Assembly (NCBI RefSeq): GCF_002218065.1 | Contig: NZ_BDUB01000001.1 | Coordinates: 4,373,118 to 4,437,117 of the forward strand | Length of the DNA: 64,000 bases | Direction of reading: 5' to 3' | Source: Nodularia sp. NIES-3585 | Lineage (GTDB): Bacteria > Cyanobacteriota > Cyanobacteriia > Cyanobacteriales > Nostocaceae | In this document: positions 36,213 to 45,860 of the stretch, piece by piece | Layout: each line of letters begins with the position of its first letter | Position numbering within the stretch: position 1 is the stretch's first letter | Program-made: the position numbers and the translations under genes | The notes under the pieces: model-generated | Seen by the model: only the letters and a program-made list of their open reading frames with translations | Databases searched by the model: none | Told to the model about the DNA's origin: nothing

Positions 36213-36617
36213 GTGAGCCAAACAAAAGATGCCCAGAGTCAAGAAGTCCGCGGAGGACGTGAAAAACGTTTCCTTGAAGGTCAGCGAGAAGGATTGGAAC
36301 ACATTTCTGACGATTGCTCAATCAATGGGGATGAGCAGGTCGGAGTTTGTGACTCGGATAGCACAAGGGACAATATCGGTTGGAAACTTACCCCAGTCAG
36401 AGACACAACTGCTGGGAAAATCCTAGAGCGCCTTGAAGCACTAGAGACTCAACATTTAGAATATGTCCATTCCCACCAAGCCCGGTTAAAGGCGCGGCTG
36501 GGGGAAAGTGAACAGTCTGAAAATGAATTTAAGAAAGAAGCAAGTCAGATAAAGAGTGATATTTATCACTTAGTTTCTGCAACTAGAGAAACGAACGGGA
36601 ACGGACATAAAAACTAA
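36213..36617 (+). CDS. Coiled-coil extension frame overlapping the RHH gene
   Basis: This frame is open from a GTG at 36213 that has an AAGGA site 6 bp upstream. Its first 65 codons look like noise where they overlap the RHH gene in another frame. Its last 65 codons (ILERLEALETQHLEYVHSHQ to the end, ETNGNGHKN) form a convincing charged coiled coil. The simplest reading is that the C-terminal part is added to the RHH protein by -1 frameshifting at GGGAAAA (36414-36420), one codon before the RHH stop. Alternatively the GTG frame is expressed alone, or one frame is decayed. Confidence 0.55.
   Translation: MSQTKDAQSQEVRGGREKRFLEGQREGLEHISDDCSINGDEQVGVCDSDSTRDNIGWKLTPVRDTTAGKILERLEALETQHLEYVHSHQARLKARLGESEQSENEFKKEASQIKSDIYHLVSATRETNGNGHKN
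36229..36426 (+). CDS. Ribbon-helix-helix DNA-binding regulator
   Basis: A 65-residue protein starting MPRVKKSAEDVKNVSLKVSE. VSLKVSEKDWNTFLTIAQ followed by SMGMSRSEFVTRIAQG fits the RHH fold (strand, helix A, helix B with the SRSEFV turn). It lies directly after the GCATACCC array and is likely autoregulatory and perhaps the repressor of the leftward operon. The stop is TAG at 36424-36426, preceded by the slippery heptamer GGGAAAA in the correct phase. Its own ribosome-binding site is weak; the nearest AAGGA suits a GTG 16 bp upstream in another frame. Confidence 0.7.
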   Translation: MPRVKKSAEDVKNVSLKVSEKDWNTFLTIAQSMGMSRSEFVTRIAQGTISVGNLPQSETQLLGKS

Positions 36618-36650
36618 AAACCTGTCACACCATTGATGTGACAGGTTTTT
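36616..36650 (+). terminator. Strong Rho-independent terminator
   Basis: Perfect inverted repeat: AAAAACCTGTCACA, 7-base loop, then its complement TGTGACAGGTTTTT. It overlaps the stop of the regulator frame. The T-run on one side and A-run on the other make it work in both directions, so it also could end the leftward KGK gene. Confidence 0.92.
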
Positions 36651-36755
36651 CCTTTGAAAAATGATTTAGCAGGTTGGCAGACTAAGCGGATAAGCAGTCC
36701 AAAGGCTTACAGCAAGATGGTTTTACAGGTTGGGAAGTTGATGAAAGTACAGGGG

Positions 36756-37022
36756 TTAAATATTTAGGTCAGAGCGTAACTCATCCAGTGGCGATTCCTC
36801 CTCATCTGGGACAAACTCTAGCCTTAATCGAATTCTCCCCGATTGCCACCGACGACCCTCACGCAGTAACTCACATTGAACACCATCATCACTAATCCAG
36901 CTTGGGCTATAAGAAAACAGGTTTTTGATTACCTGCCTTATCTCACCAATTCGAGAAGTTGAGCCGGCACCGAGATTTTTGCTGCTTTCCATGTGGATAA
37001 CATCACTATCTTGTAAATCCAT
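36756..37022 (-). CDS. KGK-domain protein
   Basis: An 88-residue protein with the KGK-family signature in the C-terminal half: LLREGRRWQSGRIRLRLEFV, then PDEEESPLDELR. Here the namesake KGK is SGR. The family is cyanobacterial and of unknown function. It lies divergent from the next gene with a CGGGTT/AACCCG inverted repeat between (37047-37068), a possible shared operator. Its presence on a mobile element is unusual context. Confidence 0.7.
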   Translation of the reverse strand: MDLQDSDVIHMESSKNLGAGSTSRIGEIRQVIKNLFSYSPSWISDDGVQCELLREGRRWQSGRIRLRLEFVPDEEESPLDELRSDLNI

Positions 37023-37095
37023 AAGTTTTCAACCAAATAAACAAAACGGGTTGGTTACCGCTAACCCGCTTTCCTAGAATTCCCACAAACGAACC

Positions 37096-37386
37096 ATGAA
37101 CAAATCAGCCCTCATCGCCACACTTGCCCGAATAGCCGAGAAAGACAGCAAGCTCACTCACCACGAAATTACTGTTTTCGCCTATGGAATGCTTTCGGTA
37201 TTGCCCGAAGTAACAGATATCTCCCCACTAGTAGATGATGAGGTTGAATTATTCCTCAAAATGCTTACCAAACAAGGCGTACCACATCACGCTCGCAGAC
37301 TCCAGGCAGAACACTGCATTACCTTGCTGCGGAAGGAGGATGATTCAAAAAAGTGGATCGAACTCTCCCCCGCGGAGAGCTTTTAA
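37096..37386 (+). CDS. Hypothetical protein upstream of primase-helicase
   Basis: A 96-residue mostly helical protein (ALIATLARIAEKDSKLTHHE, LFLKMLTKQGVPHHARRLQA). Family not recognised. On the same strand as the primase-helicase and 175 bp before it, with the first iteron array between. Possibly a small replication or copy-control protein; inference only. Confidence 0.6.
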   Translation: MNKSALIATLARIAEKDSKLTHHEITVFAYGMLSVLPEVTDISPLVDDEVELFLKMLTKQGVPHHARRLQAEHCITLLRKEDDSKKWIELSPAESF

Positions 37387-37466
37387 ATCACGACATCCGT
37401 CCCGACCCCGAAATACCTTTCTAAGCTGTTTTTCTCTTCTAAAATTTCTAACAATTATGCCTTTTA

Positions 37467-37540
37467 GCCGTCACTGCCGTCACTTTCCATACACAGCAAG
37501 GCTTTCAAGCCGTCACTTTAGCCGTCACTTTAGCCGTCAC
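37467..37540 (-). repeat. Iteron array A (five GTGACGGC, reverse orientation)
   Basis: Read on the plus strand, GCCGTCAC occurs at 37467, 37476, 37509, 37521 and 37533, with spacings of 9, 33, 12 and 12 bp. The same pattern, including a related 25-bp spacer with the shared core CCTTGCTGT, occurs in inverted orientation inside the primase-helicase gene. It lies 21 bp before the start codon. Confidence 0.88.
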
Positions 37541-37561
37541 TTTTAATTAGAAATCAAAAAT

Positions 37562-40500
37562 ATGGCAGTTAAACCATCATCAGAAGCAGTAATCGAAGCC
37601 CAAACAGAAAAACGTAACCGATTTTCTGACATCCAGGATTTCAAAGATTTTGTAAAAACCGCTTTCATCCAGGGAAGTGGCATAGACCCAGCACTTTATT
37701 CTGAGTGCATCGAATTTCACTCAGATTTAGAAGTCGATTATGGGCATGAGGCTAGTTATCCCATCCATGAAATGCTGGGGTGGAAACTTACACGCTTCGG
37801 CAGGCAAGCCCGTGAAACGCAGTATGCAGCTATTTTGAAGAATGAAGATGGCTCAGTTTGGCAGGCCATAATCTCCGATTGGGATGAAGAGAAGCAACGA
37901 CCATACATATATATAGCGCCAACAGATGGAGGCGATAGAGCATTCCTGCCCCCAATTCCAAAGAGCATTAGGCAGAAAATTGCATCGCGCTATGGGATGG
38001 AAGTTCCCCTGGAGGGAAGCTTTTGGGAATGGGTAGAGACAGCCAACATTCCATTGATTGTCACTGAAGGCGCTAAAAAATCTCTAGCCGCACTCTCTCA
38101 AGGTTATGTTTCCATTGCATTGTACGGCTGCTGGTGTGGTGGTAAAGAATCATTGATTGATGATTTAAAGCCATTCCACACAGAAAACAGAATTTGGCTA
38201 CTTGGTTATGACCGTGATGATAAGCAGTCAGCTAAACGCTCTGTAACCATAGGTAAAAAACGCCTGACGGTATGCTTAACAAGAGATGTTAAGTGCTACG
38301 TCGAAGATATGTTTTGGAATAGTGAAGATGGTAAGGGCATTGACGATTTAATCGTTAACCGTGGGACAGGTGCTTTTGATATAGCCTATGCAAAAGCCAT
38401 GTCAAGGCTAGAAAAACAGTTTAAGGCGGGAGGAACTTATTCCGATGATGACGATAAAGTTAAACCGCCTAAACAGATAGATGTTGCTCGCGAAATAGCC
38501 GAAAAGTATAGGAACATTTTAGCATTTAATAATGAGATAGGGTGCTGGATGCGTTATGCCGCCGACAACGTAGGAGTATGGGCTAGGGAGACTGATGAAT
38601 ATATTGAGTCCATTGTTTATCAGATAATTCTGTCTGAAGGACATGATAATTTCAGCAGTGCATTCGTTTCCAGTGTCGTTCGACTTTTACGCCATGAATT
38701 AATAGAACGAAGTTGGAACGAAAAACCACCAACTGAATTTTTACCTTTCAGAAATGGCGTACTTGAAATAGCCACAGGCAAATTAATAGAACACGCCCCA
38801 GGATATCGGCTCACTTGGCAACTTCCCCGAAATCATTCAACAGAAGGGGCATTTGATAAAATCAACAAATTCTTGGATGACCTAACCGCCGGGAATGCGG
38901 CGCTGAAGGATTTATTAATCTGTTACTGCAACGCAGTCATCAAAGGGCGGGCTGACCTACAGCGATTTGTGCATTTAATCGGGCTTCCTGGTACAGGCAA
39001 AGGGACTTTCTCTCGGTTAATAATTTCCCTTATTGGCGAGGAAAACGTACACACTACCAACTTAGAGGAATGGTGCAAGGGTAAGTTTGAGCAAGCCAAC
39101 GCCTACAAGAAGCGACTGGTAGTATTCCCCGATGAAGATAAGTATGCAGGAAAGATTGGTAAGTTTCTCAGTTTAACCGGACAAGATTTTCTTAGGGCGG
39201 AGGAGAAAAATAAAACAGCATTCAAATTCAAATACGACGGATTGGTAATGCTTATGAGCAACTTTCCGATATTTGCAGGGGACGCAGCCAGGGGAGTTAA
39301 GCGGCGCGTGATTACCGTCCCTTGCAATAATGTTGTGCCGACAGGCAAGCGGCGAAACATGGAGGAGGAATTCGAGCCAGAGCTACCAGCCTTCACCAAT
39401 TACGTCCTATCAATTGCCGACGATCATGTAACTGCCGTCTTGCTGGGAATTCAGGAGATTCCAGAATGTACGCTCGAATTTTGGGAAAACAGAATGAGAG
39501 TTGACAGCATCGCGGCTTGGATTAACCAAAGCGTTGTTTGGGATGCAGAAGCTTCTACCGCCATTGGACTGAATAAAAACGAAGGTAGCAATGGGGAAGA
39601 GGTTATGACTTTATTCGGGAGCTATTCCCGCCACTGCCAAAACCTGGGGAACACTCCCAAAAGCCATAACAACTTTTCACCCGATTTAATTGACATATGT
39701 AAATCGGTTCTAAACTGGCCAATTGAGAAGAAATCGACCAACACAGGCAAGTTCATCAAAGGCATCAGATTACGTCGCCTAACATTTGATGATGATATTC
39801 CTACCTATGATGTTTGGCTGTCTAATCGACTTTTAGAAAAAGTGACGGCTAGTGACGGCCAAAGTGACGGCCAAAGTGACGGCTCGGAACCCTTGCTGTA
39901 CAAGGAAAGTGACGGCAGTGACGGCTATAACCCTAAATCGCTAGAAATTTTAGAAGAAAAAAATGGCTTAGAAATTAAAACTGAAATTAGTACGGAGACA
40001 CTACCCTCAGGGAATATCCAACCCGGCGATACTATTTTGGTAAACAATTCCCCAAGTCCTGAGATGAATGGGTTGGTTGAGCCTGTGTCGGAAGTGTTCC
40101 CTGGGGCGAACGGGGGCATAATCACTGAATCGGGGAAGAGTTTTAGTCTGAAGATGGTTGAAAAGGTTGAGTGCGATCGCCCACAAGCAGATAAACTAGC
40201 CTGCCCACCACTGGATGACTACTACAGATCACTTGCTGTTGTTCCCAAAACCTTAAAAGTGGATGTTGGCTATGGAGAAATTAACGTTGTGGCAACTCCT
40301 TATAAAAAAATGCAACAGAGTAGCTCCTTCCACTTCATGGTGACATTCCCCGATGGGACGAAAGATGCTTTTAAAAAGAAAATATCTAGCTCGAAGCCTT
40401 CTGATTTGTTATTGGAGGTCCGCCGCCACTCTGTGTTAGTCAATTGGTATTCACAGCAATGGCTTACATGGAGTAAGCTCATAGGACAAAAATTCAGAAT

Positions 40501-40660
40501 TAGACGGCTTAACAGAGACTTGCACTCTGATGTTGATTTCATCTACATGACAGCAAAACTGGTAGAAGTGCCAAGTTTCCCTATAAGGAACAAGTTTGAT
40601 TTTTCATTAGATAGTGGAGAAAGGATACCTGTATACATCGCGGATATTATGAATGACTAG
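37562..40660 (+). CDS. Primase-helicase replication protein (DUF3854 plus SF3 helicase)
   Basis: A 1032-residue protein. The N-terminal part has a DUF3854/TOPRIM-like nucleotidyl-transfer region: IVTEGAKKSLAAL (Glu169) and LLGYDRDDK (Asp217, Asp219). A D5-type region follows, with FRNGVLEIATGKL. The superfamily 3 helicase has Walker A GLPGTGKGT (474-482), Walker B RLVVFPDED, and the sensor LMSN. Residues near 761-790 (SDGQSDGQSDGSE) are coded by the second iteron array. A C-terminal region of about 170 residues is unassigned. This is enough to prime and unwind DNA, so it is the likely replication initiator of the element. No strong ribosome-binding site is seen. Confidence 0.92.
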   Translation: MAVKPSSEAVIEAQTEKRNRFSDIQDFKDFVKTAFIQGSGIDPALYSECIEFHSDLEVDYGHEASYPIHEMLGWKLTRFGRQARETQYAAILKNEDGSVWQAIISDWDEEKQRPYIYIAPTDGGDRAFLPPIPKSIRQKIASRYGMEVPLEGSFWEWVETANIPLIVTEGAKKSLAALSQGYVSIALYGCWCGGKESLIDDLKPFHTENRIWLLGYDRDDKQSAKRSVTIGKKRLTVCLTRDVKCYVEDMFWNSEDGKGIDDLIVNRGTGAFDIAYAKAMSRLEKQFKAGGTYSDDDDKVKPPKQIDVAREIAEKYRNILAFNNEIGCWMRYAADNVGVWARETDEYIESIVYQIILSEGHDNFSSAFVSSVVRLLRHELIERSWNEKPPTEFLPFRNGVLEIATGKLIEHAPGYRLTWQLPRNHSTEGAFDKINKFLDDLTAGNAALKDLLICYCNAVIKGRADLQRFVHLIGLPGTGKGTFSRLIISLIGEENVHTTNLEEWCKGKFEQANAYKKRLVVFPDEDKYAGKIGKFLSLTGQDFLRAEEKNKTAFKFKYDGLVMLMSNFPIFAGDAARGVKRRVITVPCNNVVPTGKRRNMEEEFEPELPAFTNYVLSIADDHVTAVLLGIQEIPECTLEFWENRMRVDSIAAWINQSVVWDAEASTAIGLNKNEGSNGEEVMTLFGSYSRHCQNLGNTPKSHNNFSPDLIDICKSVLNWPIEKKSTNTGKFIKGIRLRRLTFDDDIPTYDVWLSNRLLEKVTASDGQSDGQSDGSEPLLYKESDGSDGYNPKSLEILEEKNGLEIKTEISTETLPSGNIQPGDTILVNNSPSPEMNGLVEPVSEVFPGANGGIITESGKSFSLKMVEKVECDRPQADKLACPPLDDYYRSLAVVPKTLKVDVGYGEINVVATPYKKMQQSSSFHFMVTFPDGTKDAFKKKISSSKPSDLLLEVRRHSVLVNWYSQQWLTWSKLIGQKFRIRRLNRDLHSDVDFIYMTAKLVEVPSFPIRNKFDFSLDSGERIPVYIADIMND
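39842..39925 (+). repeat. Iteron array B inside the primase-helicase gene
   Basis: GTGACGGC occurs at 39842, 39852, 39864, 39876, 39909 and 39918, with spacings 10, 12, 12, 33 and 9 bp. It mirrors array A upstream of the gene, including a 25-bp spacer matching at 19 of 25 positions. The reading frame translates it as repeated SDG units. Confidence 0.88.
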
Positions 40661-40734
40661 CCCGTGGAGCTTAAGCTGATTTAGTACGCTTGTATCATGT
40701 ATGATTAAGGACACTATTTATCTAATACAAAGAC

Positions 40735-41091
40735 ATGGCAGAACCAACCGTAGAGCAAGTATTTGGCGCTGGGGCAACCAGACTAGCAAGTGGTGCTACA
40801 ACACCAGGTGCAGGTCTGTTTATTCCAGATAGTGCGCTAACGGCAGCAGGATTAGACAACCCTTCGACCGCAACGGCTGAAGGTCATTTAGCCTCAATCT
40901 TGCTGACAGCTAAAACTGCTCTCTCTCAGTCTAATTTTGACAGCAATATTGACCAGTCAATTGTGATCGAGGACGGATTTGCAAATATTCTTCAACGGGG
41001 AGAAAACTTGACGGAATACAGGAATGACCCATTGACGGTAAATCTCTGGAAACCTTCAACGGGAAACAGTCGTAACCCGAACGATTACTAA
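40735..41091 (+). CDS. Hypothetical protein, first gene of right-arm module
   Basis: A 118-residue protein, Ala/Thr/Gly-rich at the N-terminus (GAGATRLASGATTPGAGLF) and acidic toward the end. No family recognised. Upstream lies a small inverted repeat ATCAT-GT-ATGAT (40694-40705), a possible operator, and a possible TTGTAT -35 at 40690. Its stop overlaps the next start by one base (TAATG), so translation is coupled. Possibly a structural protein of the fibre module. Confidence 0.65.
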   Translation: MAEPTVEQVFGAGATRLASGATTPGAGLFIPDSALTAAGLDNPSTATAEGHLASILLTAKTALSQSNFDSNIDQSIVIEDGFANILQRGENLTEYRNDPLTVNLWKPSTGNSRNPNDY

Positions 41092-41720
41092 TGGCGCAAT
41101 ACTGCCAAGCGGGCGACACAGCCCGCGTAACTTTTCCTGATGGGGAAAAGCGGGATTATCCTGCCCCCATCGACATGAAATGTGAAGATGGTTTGCTGTC
41201 TCCCCCAAAACTCCAAGTTGAAATCACGGTTTCATACCGCGCGAAAGTTTTTTTTAACAACGGGAATAGCTTTTATTATGTCGGTGGCACTAACAAGACT
41301 AGCAATTATTCTGGGTACTCTGCTTTTTCTCCCGTACTGGGAACTAGAATCATTTCAGATAGTAATGGCTCGCACTTCGAGATACTTTACTTTGACAGCA
41401 GTCATGCCACAGAACCATCTTGGGTAAGGTATTGGTCTTACTACCCCTCGTATCAAATCTTTGAATTCGCCAATATTCTAAGTATAGAAAGTAAATTCCC
41501 AGGCGTAGCACCGCCTGGGGATTTGAAGAAAAAAATTATTTCCGTTTCTAAATCGGGGTCTATCTTTTTTACTGGGCAGTATGATTCTTGTGGCTACTCT
41601 GTAGAATGCGTGAAGCCCTGCCCCCCGAACACCCTTGACTGCGGCGATTGCTGCTTAAACTGCCAATCATTTTTTAATCAATTATCAGCATTGCGCGCTC
41701 AAATATGGAGAATTAAATAA
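41091..41720 (+). CDS. Cys-rich-tailed protein of fibre module
   Basis: A 209-residue beta-rich protein with many Tyr and Ser residues ([20 protein letters not shown]). The C-terminus has a compact cysteine cluster, [19 protein letters not shown] followed by GDCCLNC, and a short helix ([16 protein letters not shown]). Such a tail could make disulphides or bind metal and link to a partner coiled coil. Overlaps the collagen-like gene start by one base. May be the fibre adaptor or tip; inference from position. Confidence 0.65.
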   Translation: MAQYCQAGDTARVTFPDGEKRDYPAPIDMKCEDGLLSPPKLQVEITVSYRAKVFFNNGNSFYYVGGTNKTSNYSGYSAFSPVLGTRIISDSNGSHFEILYFDSSHATEPSWVRYWSYYPSYQIFEFANILSIESKFPGVAPPGDLKKKIISVSKSGSIFFTGQYDSCGYSVECVKPCPPNTLDCGDCCLNCQSFFNQLSALRAQIWRIK

Positions 41721-44146
41721 TGAGTTCGTGCGACCAAATTTCCAACGAGATTGCGGCGTTGAGTGCGGCGATCGCAAATATTCCAAAAGTCAATGAAGAG
41801 GCGATAGTACAAAAAGTATTATCTCGATTGGAGGGGCGATTTGCTACTAAAGCAGATGTCGCCAGTGCTTTTAGAGCGATCGCCGAAGTTGAAATGAAAA
41901 TTGGCAGGCTTGACCAGGAAGTACAGGCACTAAAAAGAGACTTAATCGCTCTTGGCGCTGGACTTGCAGCACTTGTAGCCATAGCCGCAGCCCCACTCAT
42001 AGCCGCAGCGTTAGGAGCGCTAAAAGCATTAATTGCAGCTGCAATGGCTAAAGCTACAGCCGCACTCGGACTGGCAACCGTCGTCAAAGGTCAAGTCGTC
42101 GTCATGCAAGCTCAACTGATTGGCGTTCAGGGAACTGCCAGCAGTGCATTAACATTAGCTGGCACGGCTCAGGGGACTGCTCTACTTGCTGGAACTAAAG
42201 CTGGTAGTGCTTTGGCTTTGGCTGGTACGGCTCAAGCTACTGCTTTGCTTGCGGGAACTAAGGCTGGTAGTGCTTTGGCTTTGGCTGGTACGGCTCAAGC
42301 TACTGCGGCTACGGCGCTGGGAACTGCTTTACCAGCATTATCATTGGCTACGAAAGCAGACGCTACTGCAAATCTAGCCCTTGGTACAGCTAGAACGGCT
42401 CAAGGAACTGCCAATAATGCACTAGCAGAACTACAATCCCTGGAATTGCAATTTGCCGAAGTCAAGCCAAAGGTAGAACTAGCCATTAATTTTGCCAGAG
42501 ATGCTCAAGGCAAAGTAATTGTAGTAGATGGGAAGGCTACAACCGCATTATCAACGGCCAATTTAGCCCTCTCTAGACCGCTTATTCCAGGACCACCTGG
42601 ACTTCCCGGTAAGCCTGGACTTCAAGGACTTCCAGGTAGACCCGGTGCTAACGGAGCGCCTGGACTTCAAGGTAGACCCGGTGCTAATGGTGCGCCCGGT
42701 AAACCAGGAACACCAGGAACTCAAGGATTACAAGGTAGACCCGGTGCTAACGGAGCGCCTGGACTTCAAGGTAGACCCGGAACCAATGGTCAACCCGGCG
42801 CTCAAGGTAGACCCGGAACCAATGGAAAAGACGGAACATTTGATATGGCAGAATTAGCAGGTATTCAACGAAGCCTAACCCAAATAAATACAAATACAAC
42901 TAATGTTAATAACAAAGTTACTAACATCAATAACCAAGTCACGAACATTTCAAGTGCAACAGCAAATATTGCTGCTAATTTTCCACCAATAGCAGGGGCT
43001 ATTACGGCGCATGATTGTGTCGGTAGTGCAGATGTTTCATTGCCTTATGGAGGTGTTGGCTTGTATGGCATTCAATCACAAGTTCAACAGCTTTCCTCCC
43101 AATTAGAAATCGTCTCTAGGGTATGTTGTCGCACCTATCGAATCATGGGGGGTAATGATTGGTTTAGAGGGGAAGTATTGTCATACAATTTTAATCCTGA
43201 GAAATCAATCAAAGGGTCTATCAAGTTAGCGTACAGGGAACAAGCGACCCCACTTGTTGATGCTCAACCGTTAACAATGCAAGCTAAAAGTTTGCCACAA
43301 ATGTTGTTCGGTCTAGATGCTGCTACATGGAGGCGTTCAGGACTCCATAAATTACCTGTTTCGGCTCCTCCTAGCACTATGCCGAAAATTACTCGAAATC
43401 CGGTAAATGGAGAAATTGTTAGTATTACCGATTGGAATAAGGCTGAGTATCAAAAAATAACTGATAATGTTAGCTTTCAGGCTTATCAATATGCTCAGTT
43501 CAAGGCTGTGACTGGGGAGTTCCCACTAAATATATCTGTTGAGGTAGAAGAATCAGGCAAGATAGTTGAGAAGAATATCCGCATTGATAATATTAGCGAT
43601 GGCATAGCGGAATTGATGGGGATTTCGCTAGTAGTTCAGGACGACTTGCAACTGAATACTCAATTAGGGATGAAAAGCTTAATTGAAACAGCAGCAACTA
43701 AAAACGCCGCATTGATTTCTCAAGACATTAGTTTAGCCAATGCTAAGTATCTAGGCTATCAAATTAATCGAACGCCAAAGACTATAAAAACTTTGTTCAC
43801 CCCAGGGACTCAGAATATCAAGGAATTTATTAAGGAGTCTAACCAGCAAATAATTAGTTATTCACATAGGAGTGGGCATCTAGAACATAAACTAAATACT
43901 CTTTTGATTTCAGCCGGAATTACCAAAGCGGCGCTCACGACACAGTACAAGCCTGGGGATGCTGTAATGGGGGGCATTATAGCTAAAGATGCTTTGGCTA
44001 AATTAAAAGCTGATGAAGATGACTGGAAGCTATTCTTAAAGCTCCTAAGAGAACCTATAGGAGACATGAAGATTGATGGTGTCCCACTAATGGGAGTTGA
44101 GGACTTGACCGATAAATTAAAGCAATATCTGAGGGGATTGAAATGA
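41720..44146 (+). CDS. Collagen-like fibre protein
   Basis: An 808-residue protein. Residues 1-75 form a coiled coil. Residues about 75-115 are hydrophobic ([20 protein letters not shown]), long enough for a membrane segment. Residues about 140-240 have 21-residue Ala/Thr/Leu repeats ([17 protein letters not shown]). Residues about 291-372 are 27 uninterrupted Gly-X-Y triplets with many Pro ([16 protein letters not shown]). A short Asn/Thr coiled coil follows ([14 protein letters not shown]), then a C-terminal region of about 400 residues. This build is known from phage tail fibres and bacterial surface fibres. Overlaps the next gene by 4 bp. Confidence 0.85.
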   Translation: MSSCDQISNEIAALSAAIANIPKVNEEAIVQKVLSRLEGRFATKADVASAFRAIAEVEMKIGRLDQEVQALKRDLIALGAGLAALVAIAAAPLIAAALGALKALIAAAMAKATAALGLATVVKGQVVVMQAQLIGVQGTASSALTLAGTAQGTALLAGTKAGSALALAGTAQATALLAGTKAGSALALAGTAQATAATALGTALPALSLATKADATANLALGTARTAQGTANNALAELQSLELQFAEVKPKVELAINFARDAQGKVIVVDGKATTALSTANLALSRPLIPGPPGLPGKPGLQGLPGRPGANGAPGLQGRPGANGAPGKPGTPGTQGLQGRPGANGAPGLQGRPGTNGQPGAQGRPGTNGKDGTFDMAELAGIQRSLTQINTNTTNVNNKVTNINNQVTNISSATANIAANFPPIAGAITAHDCVGSADVSLPYGGVGLYGIQSQVQQLSSQLEIVSRVCCRTYRIMGGNDWFRGEVLSYNFNPEKSIKGSIKLAYREQATPLVDAQPLTMQAKSLPQMLFGLDAATWRRSGLHKLPVSAPPSTMPKITRNPVNGEIVSITDWNKAEYQKITDNVSFQAYQYAQFKAVTGEFPLNISVEVEESGKIVEKNIRIDNISDGIAELMGISLVVQDDLQLNTQLGMKSLIETAATKNAALISQDISLANAKYLGYQINRTPKTIKTLFTPGTQNIKEFIKESNQQIISYSHRSGHLEHKLNTLLISAGITKAALTTQYKPGDAVMGGIIAKDALAKLKADEDDWKLFLKLLREPIGDMKIDGVPLMGVEDLTDKLKQYLRGLK

Positions 44147-45024
44147 GGATAAATCCAGATGGAACAATTGACTTGGAACCTGGGAAGGATGTTTTTACTA
44201 TTGGTCAGCAAGCCCAGTACAAAGGGGCTAATCGTTGGCATCGCATCAGGAAGTTTTCAAGCCAATTGGCTGATGCTGCAACCAGTGACGGCAAGGGTCT
44301 ATTTGGCAGAATATTAGGAGGGTTGAAACGGCTTGGTGGTTTTGCTCTATCAGTTGCAAATGCCCTTGGAATTCAAATTAGCTGGTCTAGTTTATGGCAG
44401 TTTTTACAAATGACCAGTTATACAGTTTATAACTTTGACTGGAATCAATCCGATGCCCAAATCAAGCAACAAATTGAATCTACCAATAATTTAATATCCA
44501 ACATGGCTGGGTATATTTTGGGTGATAGTACTATTCGAGTTGCGACGGTTGCAGTAATCAATGGCATCCCCATAAAATACCCAATCATTCCGGCACGGGT
44601 GGCTGTTGACATTGCACGGGAAAGAGTAGCAGCATTGCGTCAAGATGTGACCTTAGAGTCTAGAACAAATATTGAGAATCAATTTAAATTCGGTATTACT
44701 TTGATAGGTCAGCTTGGTTTGCAGAATCTTTTTTATCAATCTATATTAAGCCTGCGAAGTTTGAAAATGTTTGGACTGTCTCCAGTGGCTCAGTCTGGGG
44801 AAGCTTGGAGCTTCGCAAAGCAGGTTGATAAAAAAATTGAGTCAATCAAACCTGAAATATTGAGGGAATTTGTAAAAGGATATTTGGGGGGAGTCGAAAA
44901 TGCTTTTTGGGATACTGGTTACATCGTAACAATGGGATTAGATGATATTTGGCGAATGGAACAATTTAGAAATGAAATAGAATTAGGAGAGAATAAAGCT
45001 GTGCGGGTAAACCCTGAACCATAA
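44143..45024 (+). CDS. Hypothetical protein of fibre module
   Basis: A 293-residue protein, start overlapping the fibre gene by 4 bp (ATGA). Residues about 55-75 ([20 protein letters not shown]) and 200-220 ([18 protein letters not shown]) are mildly hydrophobic. The rest is helical and charged. No family recognised. Tight coupling to the fibre gene suggests a stoichiometric partner or chaperone. Confidence 0.6.
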   Translation: MRINPDGTIDLEPGKDVFTIGQQAQYKGANRWHRIRKFSSQLADAATSDGKGLFGRILGGLKRLGGFALSVANALGIQISWSSLWQFLQMTSYTVYNFDWNQSDAQIKQQIESTNNLISNMAGYILGDSTIRVATVAVINGIPIKYPIIPARVAVDIARERVAALRQDVTLESRTNIENQFKFGITLIGQLGLQNLFYQSILSLRSLKMFGLSPVAQSGEAWSFAKQVDKKIESIKPEILREFVKGYLGGVENAFWDTGYIVTMGLDDIWRMEQFRNEIELGENKAVRVNPEP

Positions 45025-45026
45025 CT

Positions 45027-45671
45027 ATGGCTAGTATCGTCAAATCATCTCAAGACATCGTTTTGTTTGGCAGACAGAAAGATATAAAACTGGCGATACT
45101 TCAAGCCATGACCAATCAAAGGACAATATGGAATAAAGATGTAGGTCAAATCGTGGGGTTGCCAGTTGCCGATGTCCAACGCCCCAGGCGGCAGGAAAGA
45201 ATTTTAAATATTATTTTTAAATCTAAGGAGAAGCCACCCTGGAAAGTTCGGGGCGAGAATCCTACCAGAGCTAGCTACCACATCCCAAATTGCAAAAAAA
45301 GGCTCACTTGGGAGCAAATCAGAAAAGCGGCGGCTCCTTTTACTTGGGGGGAATATAGAGCAACGGCCACAATGTCATCAGGGCGACAAATGGCTGTGTA
45401 TGGATCTACTAAGGAGGAAGCGGTCAAGGTAGTGCGATCGTTAGCGACACTTTCAGTCGATAAAATTGTTAAATTGCGGGTGAGTGATGATGTCCAGGTA
45501 GACCCGGACAAGATTAAACTGCCAACCAGATATTACCCATGCTATGCAACATTGATTGCTGAACCTACGGATTTAGCTGGTAAGCCCAGGCAGGGGAAGA
45601 AAGCCTACGGTAAAACTCGCAGAAGATTAGATTTATACCGCGAACCTGACGATAAATCCCCGCTTGGATAA
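45027..45671 (+). CDS. Basic hypothetical protein, possible winged helix
   Basis: A 214-residue Lys/Arg-rich protein. Residues about 15-60 (KLAILQAMTNQRTIWNKDVG, then QIVGLP) look like a helix-turn-helix or winged helix. Residues about 105-145 (YRATATMSSGRQMAVYGSTK) suggest a strand-strand-helix unit similar to small RNA- or DNA-binding folds. It starts two bases after the previous gene. Could be a regulator of late genes or a nucleic-acid packaging protein; not settled. Confidence 0.55.
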   Translation: MASIVKSSQDIVLFGRQKDIKLAILQAMTNQRTIWNKDVGQIVGLPVADVQRPRRQERILNIIFKSKEKPPWKVRGENPTRASYHIPNCKKRLTWEQIRKAAAPFTWGEYRATATMSSGRQMAVYGSTKEEAVKVVRSLATLSVDKIVKLRVSDDVQVDPDKIKLPTRYYPCYATLIAEPTDLAGKPRQGKKAYGKTRRRLDLYREPDDKSPLG

Positions 45672-45730
45672 CTTAACAAAAGTTAATGTTTGTATTTTTG
45701 GACTAGCTTCTATTAATGCAAAAAAATGAG

Positions 45731-45744
45731 AACCCTATAGGGTT
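45731..45744. promoter_or_regulatory. 14-bp perfect palindrome between module halves
   Basis: AACCCTA followed by TAGGGTT, in the 189-bp gap before the 119-residue gene. No T-run follows, so it is more likely a protein-binding site than a terminator. Confidence 0.4.
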
Positions 45745-45860
45745 GCTACACATTCAGTATCCCTGAAACCATACCCCTGCAAGCGATTACAGCATATAGA
45801 CACCTATTCTGTAGCCGTGCCATACTGCATCCATCACTTAATGAATGATTTAGAAACTAT

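Noticed and set aside
36011-36262. An 83-codon open frame in the control region of the element
   Set aside because: It runs across the hairpins, promoter and operator sites and has no family features; the region is better explained as regulatory.
37235-37546. A 103-codon frame before the primase-helicase gene
   Set aside because: It overlaps the 96-residue gene in another frame, and its end is translated iterons (SRHFSRHF), so it is an artefact of the repeats.
42186-42857. Short frames inside the Ala-rich and collagen-like part of the fibre gene
   Set aside because: Repetitive DNA stays open in more than one frame; only the long frame makes sense.
44285-44292. Single GTGACGGC outside the arrays (also reverse at 52948-52955)
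   Set aside because: Isolated octamers without array context; expected by chance in 64 kb.
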